Below, one piece after another: positions 1-6,393 of a stretch of 12,356 nucleotides of DNA. The DNA comes from Synergistaceae bacterium (GTDB lineage: Bacteria; Synergistota; Synergistia; Synergistales; Aminobacteriaceae): positions 1 to 12,356 of the forward strand of contig JAFRSL010000259.1 in NCBI GenBank assembly GCA_017427625.1, given 5' to 3'. Each line of letters opens with the position of its first letter. Within the stretch, counting starts at the first letter, position 1. Under the pieces are notes generated by a model. It searched no databases. It worked only from the letters and a program-made list of their open reading frames with translations, and had not been told where the DNA came from. The position numbers and the translations under genes were made by a program.

Positions 1-1355
1 TCAATGAACGCGCTGATGTCAGCAATTTCAGCAGCCTCTCTGACTTTTGCCATGTCAATCTCGCCCATACCATAGGCAATGTTGAAGGCAATACTCCCCC
101 GCATTAGGACACATTCCTGAGGGACGATGCCAATCTGACGGCGCAAGTCCTTAAGCCCGAACTCCGAAATATCAGTGCCGTCAATGAGAATCTTCCCCGA
201 TGACGGCTCATAGAATCGCGGAATCAAGTCAGCAATCGTAGACTTCCCTGAACCAGTCGGCCCGACGATAGCGATTTTCCCGCCAGCCTCAACGTCAATG
301 TTAACCCCGTGAAGAATCTCCTGAGTGTCGTAGCTGAATGAGACATCGCGGAATGATATGTTGCCCTTTATGGCGATGTGTTCATGCCCGTGCGTGTCAT
401 CTTCAACGGGGATATTCAGGATTGCGCAGATACGCTCGGTGCTTGCAATGCCAGTCTGCAGGGAGTTCATCGAGTTCATAACGCTCCTTATTGGCTGAAC
501 CATGAAGGCTATGTACCCCGTGAAAGAAATCAATTCTCCCGGTGTCAAATCGCCATAGATGACGCTTCTTCCGCCTACCCAGAAGACCACAGCAAGCGCG
601 AATATCAGGAAAACCTCAATCACCCCTGCAAGTATCCCCTGAACACTCACGGCCTTCAGCAGAGCGTCATAATTTCCTTTTCCCGCAATCCTGAAGCGTT
701 CAAGTTCCTCGTCCTCGTTCGCAAATGACCGCACCACCCTGACCGCCGAGAAAGCCTCCTGAGCCGTCGCCGTAATGTCAGCTAGATGTTCCTGAACGTT
801 ATGGCCGGCAACACGCAGCTTCTTCCCAGCGAATGACAAAAGCAATCCCACAAACGGAAGCACGATCACGATGAGGCACGTCAATTTCCAGTTGATATAA
901 ATGATGAACGAGAACATTCCGATGAACGTAACGAGGTTGAACATTAGGTCGATGAATGTTGTGGTTACGATGTTCTGCAGCGTCGATGCATCGCCCGTGA
1001 TCCTGCTCATGAGGTCGCCTGTTCTTGATGCGTAGATGGTTCCGAGCTTCATTCTCATCATGTGGTCATAGAGAGCGTTGCGAATGTCCATTACGACACC
1101 CTGACCTGCCTCGTTCATGTAGTAACGCTGAAGGTACATCGTTATGGCCTTGAGTCCGAAAATCACGATGACCAGAACGCATATGATGTTGAGCATTAAC
1201 GTGTTCCGCGAAATGAGGACATCATCGACGACGGACTTGAACAGGTACGGAGGAAGAACGTTAAGCCCCGATGAGGCCAGCATGAATACGGTAGCGAGCA
1301 AAATCTTGAGCCTGTAGGGTTTAGCGTAAGAGTAGAGGAATGCAGCCGGCTTCAT
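1..1355 (-). CDS. msbA: MsbA-like ABC exporter, fused permease and ATPase (3' end outside window)
   Basis: Half-transporter of the ABC exporter type: an N-terminal transmembrane domain (about residues 15-310) and a C-terminal ATPase. It reads from ATG at 1355 for 451 codons and runs off the left edge. The Walker A motif GPTGSGKST starts at residue 365, with Lys371 as the phosphate-binding lysine. The Q-loop (VPQE) has Gln413. The ABC signature, Walker B and H-loop would lie beyond the edge and are not seen. Its start codon overlaps the stop of the upstream LpxB-like gene by 4 bases (ATGA), so the two are very probably translationally coupled. In Gram-negative bacteria MsbA flips lipid A-core across the inner membrane. 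The LpxB-like partner makes that role likely, but ABC exporters of this subfamily also move drugs and other lipids. The family call is firm; the substrate is inferred from context. Confidence 0.9.
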   Translation of the reverse strand, partial: MKPAAFLYSYAKPYRLKILLATVFMLASSGLNVLPPYLFKSVVDDVLISRNTLMLNIICVLVIVIFGLKAITMYLQRYYMNEAGQGVVMDIRNALYDHMMRMKLGTIYASRTGDLMSRITGDASTLQNIVTTTFIDLMFNLVTFIGMFSFIIYINWKLTCLIVIVLPFVGLLLSFAGKKLRVAGHNVQEHLADITATAQEAFSAVRVVRSFANEDEELERFRIAGKGNYDALLKAVSVQGILAGVIEVFLIFALAVVFWVGGRSVIYGDLTPGELISFTGYIAFMVQPIRSVMNSMNSLQTGIASTERICAILNIPVEDDTHGHEHIAIKGNISFRDVSFSYDTQEILHGVNIDVEAGGKIAIVGPTGSGKSTIADLIPRFYEPSSGKILIDGTDISEFGLKDLRRQIGIVPQECVLMRGSIAFNIAYGMGEIDMAKVREAAEIADISAFI

Positions 1356-2458
1356 AGAATTTCCCCTTTTCCTGCAGCGACATCACATAACTTTTCCGCA
1401 GCTCCGTAATTCCCTGAAAGCTCACGAAGCTCTTTGCGTACCTCCTCAAGATGCTCACGGTCGTCAAGTTCAGCGCGTAATCTCTCGGCAATCATCTCCG
1501 TCGTAACATCTCCCCAAAGTTCCGTGAAGATATTTCGGTTGAAAGTCCTGTTTGGCAACGAGATGTATCCGCCCCATTTGTTGACGGTATGAAGAAGTGC
1601 TTTGCGGCGAATCATTTTGCCGACGACAGGAAGCCCCGTGAAGAATCCCGCGACACCTGAGACTGGCATAAGTGTCAGGAATTTTTCGGGAGCAACGACG
1701 ATTCCTGGAAGCCCTGAGTGCATCATCTCGAAGTTGTTTGTACCCGGCTGAGTTATTGCGAAGTCTGACTCTCTCATTGCGATTCCTGCGCCAGTCTTGA
1801 CGGGATTGAGGCCTTCTTTGCGCCATATGGACATCTCATATTCCGGCATGAACTGCGGGAAAAGCGAGCGTATCCTGGCGTTAGGGATTAGACGGGTAAT
1901 GCTGTCCCTGAGCTGACATAGCCACGAGATTACAGCTGACCTAATTTTTGGACGGCTTCCCGGAAGGAAGAGTATTCGCGGTGAGTTATCGTCCCTGTAC
2001 CATTTCCATGTGTTTTCGGCGAAGGGTGTGAAGTCATTCCTCACGGCATCTTTTACGAGGTCGCCGATTGGTGTTACTGTTGGCATGTTGACCTGCTGAG
2101 GGTAAGCTGTGAAGAGCTTTGCGCCTTTGATGTCCTTCCTGTGCCTGTAACTGTAGACTGCCAAAGGAGCGTCGGAGAACTTTGACATTCTCAAGCCGAA
2201 AGCAATATCGCCTCCGAGCTGAATGATGCTGTCAGTTCGTTCGTGAGCAACTTCGCGCCAAGTAATGGAAGTGGACGACGGGCCTTCAAGTTTGTCGACA
2301 CCCAAGAGAGAAGCAGCCTCTCGTTCATGTCCTGATGAGAACGGGCAGGGAAGGAGCCATAATGAGATTGAGTGTCCTCGCTTTCTAAGTTCTGAAGCAA
2401 CCGGTCTTACCCAGCCCCATAATTCGCCGGGACCGTTAGTGAGTATAGTAATCCGCAA
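1352..2458 (-). CDS. lpxB: LpxB-related glycosyltransferase (lipid-A-disaccharide synthase-like)
   Basis: GT-B-fold protein of 368 residues resembling lipid-A-disaccharide synthase, which joins UDP-diacylglucosamine to lipid X on the cytoplasmic face of the inner membrane. Counting from the chosen start, the visible motifs are: NGPGELWGW (8-16), in the place of the classical GEASGD loop; LFLPGSR (163-169), as in LpxB; QPGTNNFE (237-244), matching the sugar-nucleotide loop ASGTATLE; and SLPNR (300-304), as in LpxB SLPN. The changed N-terminal loop suggests an LpxB-related branch, so the exact acceptor is uncertain. I chose TTG at 2458 because a strong ribosome-binding site (AGAAGGTGA) sits 5 bases before it and the protein then opens directly with the first beta strand (MRITIL). 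The longer GTG start at 2467 would use a codon lying inside that site. Downstream it overlaps the MsbA-like gene by 4 bases. Confidence 0.8.
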   Translation of the reverse strand: MRITILTNGPGELWGWVRPVASELRKRGHSISLWLLPCPFSSGHEREAASLLGVDKLEGPSSTSITWREVAHERTDSIIQLGGDIAFGLRMSKFSDAPLAVYSYRHRKDIKGAKLFTAYPQQVNMPTVTPIGDLVKDAVRNDFTPFAENTWKWYRDDNSPRILFLPGSRPKIRSAVISWLCQLRDSITRLIPNARIRSLFPQFMPEYEMSIWRKEGLNPVKTGAGIAMRESDFAITQPGTNNFEMMHSGLPGIVVAPEKFLTLMPVSGVAGFFTGLPVVGKMIRRKALLHTVNKWGGYISLPNRTFNRNIFTELWGDVTTEMIAERLRAELDDREHLEEVRKELRELSGNYGAAEKLCDVAAGKGEIL

Positions 2459-2482
2459 AAAATTCACCTTCTGGATTTAGAA

Positions 2483-2496
2483 TATAATTATAATAT
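2483..2496. promoter_or_regulatory. Probable divergent promoter (overlapping -10 boxes)
   Basis: The gap between the LpxB-like gene and the plus-strand secreted-protein gene holds a run of only A and T. It has TATAAT on the plus strand at 2483-2488 and again at 2489-2494, and TATAAT on the minus strand at 2487-2492. Either orientation would place a transcript start a short distance before the respective gene. No good -35 box is seen at ideal spacing; TTCACC at 2463-2468 is the nearest on the plus strand. The two genes probably share this site, so their transcription may compete. This is a sequence-pattern call only. Confidence 0.5.
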
Positions 2497-2516
2497 CAGG
2501 GAAGGGAGATTTTGAC

Positions 2517-3755
2517 ATGAAAAAGTTAATCGCAACGACGTTAATATTTCTTCAGGCAAGCTGTGCAAGCGCGACGGTATGGGACGACTTCAGCGGTTAT
2601 GTCTCAAACGCTTGGAATGATTTCACAGGCTATGTGATGAGCTGGTTCAATGACGATGAGAAGCCGGTAATTCCTGGCGACAATCTTCCTGGAAACATCG
2701 CTGGAAACTGGGACAGACTCAGCGGAACTCTAAACGATGCTCTGACTCTAAGGGACAAGCAGGAGACACTTCCAGATTCGACGTGGATGCCCTTCACTGA
2801 GGACAAAGCCAGCAACGGAAAGAAGATAAACGAGCTTTTAGACCGTGCGTTGGTGATACTCTCAGGTGGAAATGCAGGTAACGCGAGGGCTGACGCTGTG
2901 AGACTGAGAGCAAGAATCTCGCAACTAAGGACGGAACTTGACGAGCTTCGCAACAACAGGATAACCGCTCCCGAAAGCACCTACATGTTATGGAGGAAGA
3001 CGAAGCCAAAAATCGACGCTGAAATAGCAGAGAAAGAGCGTGAGATTTCGCGTACAGAGGCTGAAATGTCATCAATAAATTCGCGACTCACCGAAGAACT
3101 TCGAGGCATTGGGCTTGAACTTACTGAGGCACAGACGGACATACTCCTAAATTCCGTGACGGGCGAGGACATCTTGCAGAACACGATCATATTCGACAAC
3201 GTGAGATCGGTCGTCTCGAAACTTGAGGAGCGTTCCCAGAAGGACACGAACACTCTGGAAATCACGAAGCGTTACACGGGAATGTACCTCGTCCTGAATG
3301 ACATACTGATACACACGCAGGAGGAGCTGATCCGGAAGATGGACAACGATTACAAGCCGCGGCTTTCGGAACTCATAAAGGATGCTGAGGCTCTGAGGAA
3401 GCAGGCATTGAGGCGGAGCAACGACAAGGCATACACGTCGTCGCAGAGGAAGTCATTTGCCCTGAACGCGAAATCAAACGCCACGACGATTGAGGCGGCT
3501 CGGCTCTACGGGGAGCTTATCGAGAGTCAGAAGTCATCGCTCATGAAGAGCATACGTGCGCTGATGCTGAACCGTGATCTGGCGGAGAACACGTACAAGA
3601 CTGTGAGGAGTTCGGGGGAACTGAGGGGGCTGATACATTCGGGGCTGAATGCGTTTGACGCTGTGAATCGTCTTTCGATGCCTGAGCTGAAGATATTTGA
3701 GAGCGGGACAATGAGGGCGGAATTTGACGAAATCAACAGGAGGCTGAAACGCTAG
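2517..3755 (+). CDS. Secreted coiled-coil protein of unknown function
   Basis: I do not recognise this 412-residue protein. It starts at ATG 2517, 8 bases after a GGGAG ribosome-binding site. Residues 1-19 look like a Sec signal peptide (MKK, a hydrophobic stretch, then ASA before Thr20), so it is probably periplasmic or surface-exposed. Cys16 lies in QASC, which lacks the usual Leu at -3, so a lipoprotein is less likely. Residues 22-43 hold two near-identical 11-residue units (WDDFSGYVSNA and WNDFTGYVMSW), with a third W-F-N-D-D start at 43. Residues 50-70 are rich in Pro and Gly. From about 100 to the end it is charged and helical, with strong coiled-coil character around 122-200 and 260-345. 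No enzyme motif is visible. It stands alone on its strand, divergent from the LpxB-like/MsbA pair. An envelope-scaffold or adaptor role is only a guess. Confidence 0.85.
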   Translation: MKKLIATTLIFLQASCASATVWDDFSGYVSNAWNDFTGYVMSWFNDDEKPVIPGDNLPGNIAGNWDRLSGTLNDALTLRDKQETLPDSTWMPFTEDKASNGKKINELLDRALVILSGGNAGNARADAVRLRARISQLRTELDELRNNRITAPESTYMLWRKTKPKIDAEIAEKEREISRTEAEMSSINSRLTEELRGIGLELTEAQTDILLNSVTGEDILQNTIIFDNVRSVVSKLEERSQKDTNTLEITKRYTGMYLVLNDILIHTQEELIRKMDNDYKPRLSELIKDAEALRKQALRRSNDKAYTSSQRKSFALNAKSNATTIEAARLYGELIESQKSSLMKSIRALMLNRDLAENTYKTVRSSGELRGLIHSGLNAFDAVNRLSMPELKIFESGTMRAEFDEINRRLKR

Positions 3756-3786
3756 TTAAGGCCCTTGCCGGAACAGGGAGGTTAAC
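3755..3786. terminator. Possible two-way stem-loop between convergent genes
   Basis: The 32-base stretch between the convergent stops can fold: GTTAA (3755-3759) pairs with TTAAC (3782-3786), and CCCT (3762-3765) with AGGG (3775-3778), around a small internal bulge and a 9-base loop. It overlaps both stop codons. There is no clear T-tract on either side, so it is at best a weak terminator candidate. Confidence 0.25.
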
Positions 3787-4022
3787 CCATTACGGCGACA
3801 CCGAGAGATTTTGCGAGATTACGGATTGCGTCTTCGGAGAGCTTGCTGATTTCCTCAATTAAGGAGAGAGGCAAGTTCTTTTTTTAGCATATCTTTTGCA
3901 ACGCGCTCATTGGTTTCATCAATTGCCTTGTCAATATTTCTCTTTATCATTCTGCTTATTACATCGTTCATGGCCGCGTAAAAGCCGTAATGAAATCTAA
4001 TTCTCCCTGATTCCTGAGTCAT
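3782..4022 (-). pseudogene. Frameshifted remnant, probably the tail of an Rpn/PD-(D/E)XK nuclease-type transposase
   Basis: Reading from ATG 4022 (or ATG 3971) the frame is open for 55 codons and stops at TGA 3855-3857. The frame one base over, entered at a run of seven A (minus strand, 3879-3885), continues through LSLIEEISKLSEDAIRNLA and ends in SLGVAVMG with TAA at 3782-3784. Removing one A joins the two parts into a smooth 79-residue product (ERVAKDMLKKN then LPLSLIEEIS). The pattern of a charged helix, then A-x-x-ML, then a short LSEDxI helix-turn-helix-like end is typical of the C-termini of Rpn-type nuclease/transposase proteins, which are usually about 300 residues; the nuclease domain is absent here. 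It overlaps the last 26 bases of the dehydratase gene and has no convincing ribosome-binding site. The frameshift is seen directly; the family is inferred, and a small intact gene with a sequencing error is the main alternative. Confidence 0.55.
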
Positions 4023-5856
4023 TTAATTCATGAGAAAACTCCGGGACCAGCTTCTTGAGTATTCTCAGAGCCTCATCAGGGTAACGCAAGGCATATTCCA
4101 ATCCGCTGTCTATGTCAGTATCACGTGAAGGGTCTCCCATTTTTATGTTGCTGACGAAGATTTTCGGGTGAAGCGTGCCGTGCACCGAGTTCTCATCGTA
4201 GAATAGTTCCTCGTAAAGCTTCTCACCCTGCCGTATTCCAGTGTAAGTAATCTGAATGTCCTTGTAGGGTTCATAGCCGCAAAGACGTATCAGAAGCTCT
4301 GCCATTTCCCGGATTACGACAGGCTCACCCATATCGAGGACGAAGAGTTCCCCGCCATGTCCCAAAGCTCCGGCCTGAATTACGAGGCTGACAGCTTCAG
4401 GGATTAGCATGAAATATCGCTTCATGTCGGGGTGCGTAACAGTAACCGGCCCTCCTGATGCGATCTGCTTCTCGAACTTAGGGATAACGCTGCCTCTGCT
4501 TCCCAAGACGTTCCCGAAACGCACGGCCATGTACTTCGTCTCAGGGTAATTCCTCTGTTCACGCTCAAGTATCTTCTCGGCAAGCCTCTTTGTCGCACCC
4601 ATAATGCTTGAGGGATTTACTGCTTTGTCGGTTGAGATCATGACCATTCTCTCTGCGTTAAATTTTCCTGCACATCTTGCGACCGTCCTCGTCCCCAAAT
4701 CATTGACCCTCATGGCCTCTCTTGGTGAATATTCCATCAACGGGACGTGCTTATGAGCTGCGGCATGGAATACGACTTGAGGCTTATACTTTGCGAAAAG
4801 GTTCTCGATAGCAATTTCGTCGGCAACATCCGCGATTATTGGATGAACGGGAACATCTGTCTTCAGTTCCTCAGTCAGCAAATATATTGACTGCTCGCCA
4901 TGACCTAATACGAAGACTTCCGAAGGGTTATTGTGGATTACCTGCCTCACGATCTCGCTTCCGATTGAGCCTCCAGCTCCTGTAACTAGGACACGTTTGC
5001 CCATGACGTAATTCATCGAGGCCTCAATGTCAATCCTTACTGGTTCGCGCCCAAGCAAGTCCTCAAGTTTAACCTGCCTCAATTCAGAGACGGAGACTTT
5101 TCCGCCCGCAAGCTCCCTCATGCTTGGAAGTATCCTGACTTTTACGTTAAGCGGGGAAAGTATGTCGTAAATCTCGCGCTTCTTTGAGCCATTCACTGAT
5201 GGTATCGCTATGAGTACGACCTGTATGTTCTTGCGCTGGACTAATTCGCGGAGGTCTGCGGTTGTCCCGAGAACCTTAACGCCCGAAACCTGCCTGCCTA
5301 ACTTCTGATCGTCGTCGTCAATGAAGCCTGCCGGATATAATTCCGTGTCATTGTGGAGCAAATCCCTCGCAAGCAAAGCTCCAGCCTCACCTGCACCGAT
5401 TATCAGGGCGGGAACTTGTTGAGACTTGGGTGTGAAATGAAGCGTTTTCATCATGAGCCAGGAGGTTCTGAAGCTCCCGCATAGAAACAATCCGGCAAAG
5501 AAGGTTACGAAGAATGAAGTTTTTGGGAAGACAGCCCCCAAGAAAAGCGCGTTAATCACCAAGAACGAGAATATCCCGGCAAGGTAAAGCCAAATGAAGC
5601 GCATATAATCCTCAGGGCCGGCATGAACCCATATGATAGTGTACTGTCCAAATAAGGCGAAAACGGTAACGCATAAAGCAGGAAGAAGTATCGTAACACT
5701 CAGCCAGTCCGAAAAGAAACGCGGAATAATCAGCCCCAGTCTCAGAGCATATCCCAAGTAGACAGCGAATACCAGAAGCACGAAGTCAGAGGCAGCAATG
5801 ACGGCTCTTTTCTGCAGTACGCGGTGCAAAAAGCTCTTAACCGATCGCCAGCACAT
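3997..5856 (-). CDS. capD: Membrane-bound UDP-sugar 4,6-dehydratase, FlaA1/CapD/WbpM family
   Basis: A protein of 619 residues, the usual length for the long membrane-anchored members. Four hydrophobic segments lie within about residues 20-135, followed by a CoA-binding-like Rossmann domain (GAGEAG, 154-159). Next comes a short-chain dehydrogenase/epimerase domain with the NAD(P)-binding loop VTGAGGSIGSE (291-301). The active site has Ser408, Met419 and Lys423 (STDKAVNP, then MGATKR). This is the Ser-Met-Lys arrangement of the WbpM/CapD branch, where Met replaces the usual Tyr. RQGEKLYEELF (542-552) is a further family motif. The expected reaction is dehydration of UDP-GlcNAc to a 4-keto-6-deoxy sugar on the cytoplasmic side, feeding O-antigen, capsule or protein-glycan synthesis. 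The start lies 3 bases after the stop of the unknown upstream gene, implying one operon. No other sugar genes are visible, so the end product cannot be named. Confidence 0.93.
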   Translation of the reverse strand: MCWRSVKSFLHRVLQKRAVIAASDFVLLVFAVYLGYALRLGLIIPRFFSDWLSVTILLPALCVTVFALFGQYTIIWVHAGPEDYMRFIWLYLAGIFSFLVINALFLGAVFPKTSFFVTFFAGLFLCGSFRTSWLMMKTLHFTPKSQQVPALIIGAGEAGALLARDLLHNDTELYPAGFIDDDDQKLGRQVSGVKVLGTTADLRELVQRKNIQVVLIAIPSVNGSKKREIYDILSPLNVKVRILPSMRELAGGKVSVSELRQVKLEDLLGREPVRIDIEASMNYVMGKRVLVTGAGGSIGSEIVRQVIHNNPSEVFVLGHGEQSIYLLTEELKTDVPVHPIIADVADEIAIENLFAKYKPQVVFHAAAHKHVPLMEYSPREAMRVNDLGTRTVARCAGKFNAERMVMISTDKAVNPSSIMGATKRLAEKILEREQRNYPETKYMAVRFGNVLGSRGSVIPKFEKQIASGGPVTVTHPDMKRYFMLIPEAVSLVIQAGALGHGGELFVLDMGEPVVIREMAELLIRLCGYEPYKDIQITYTGIRQGEKLYEELFYDENSVHGTLHPKIFVSNIKMGDPSRDTDIDSGLEYALRYPDEALRILKKLVPEFSHELNDSGIREN

Positions 5857-5859
5857 AGT

Positions 5860-6333
5860 CTAGAGTATTAACTTCTTCCCATTTTTCCCGCCCATTCGGT
5901 CAAGCTCATTGAGTACACCGGCAGGGGCTGTCTCTATTCGAGGCTTGTTCTGCTTTTCTTCGGCCTCTTTGATGCGCTTCTGCAAGTCTTCGATTGAACG
6001 CTTTATCTCGTTAGTATCACCCTTGATCCAGAGCATGAGGTTGTCAGCGGCAGCTTTGAGGGTTTTCTCGTCGGGCATTGACTTTATCATTCCAAGCTCA
6101 AGGAGTATCCTGTTCTCCTCACGAATTGCCTCAAGAGCATCATCACTGTTGAACAGCCCCTTCCTGTAGAGCATTCGGAACATCACGTTGAAGCGGCTCT
6201 TCTGGTTCTCGTTGTCGACAGCCATATCCTCAACGCGTGATACAAGCATTCCGAGAAGTTCATCAAGCCCAATCTGCATTGCCATGTGAATCTTGATCCT
6301 TTCCATGTGAAATTTATTTTGCAATTCTAGCAC
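5860..6333 (-). CDS. Small helical protein of unknown function, coupled to the dehydratase gene
   Basis: I do not recognise this protein. It is 157 residues from GTG 6333, or 148 from ATG 6306. It has no signal peptide or membrane segment. The first half is a Met-rich, mostly helical region containing RMLYRKGLFNSDDALEAIRE. A charged coiled-coil helix follows at about residues 105-130 (EIKRSIEDLQKRIKEAEEK), then a loose tail ending NGKKLIL. The stop is 3 bases before the dehydratase start (TAG-ACT-ATG), so the two are probably translated together. The start is unsettled. A good extended -10 (TGCTAGAAT) lies just inside the longer reading frame at 6324-6332, which would put the transcript start near 6317 and favour ATG 6306 with a very short leader. 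Neither start has a clear Shine-Dalgarno site. A regulatory or assembly role in envelope sugar synthesis would be a guess from position only. Confidence 0.7.
   Translation of the reverse strand: MLELQNKFHMERIKIHMAMQIGLDELLGMLVSRVEDMAVDNENQKSRFNVMFRMLYRKGLFNSDDALEAIREENRILLELGMIKSMPDEKTLKAAADNLMLWIKGDTNEIKRSIEDLQKRIKEAEEKQNKPRIETAPAGVLNELDRMGGKNGKKLIL
6324..6332 (-). promoter_or_regulatory. Extended -10 element for the unknown gene and dehydratase operon
   Basis: Read on the minus strand, the sequence TGCTAGAAT fits the extended -10 form TGnTATAAT with one mismatch. No good -35 box is seen 16-18 bases upstream, which is common for extended -10 promoters. The predicted transcript start near 6317 is about 11 bases before ATG 6306. 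Confidence 0.35.
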
Positions 6334-6393
6334 AAATAGCGATTTCTTGGCGTGGTAAACTTGTTCTCATATCTTGTTGGAGGCATCAATATA

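Noticed and set aside
378..728. Plus-strand open frame of 116 codons
   Set aside because: It lies inside the ABC transporter gene, which reads cleanly with family motifs on the other strand; the peptide has no recognisable features.
2517..2576. Lipoprotein signal in the secreted coiled-coil protein
   Set aside because: The residues before Cys16 are QAS; Leu is at -4, not -3. Cleavage after ASA at residue 19 fits better.
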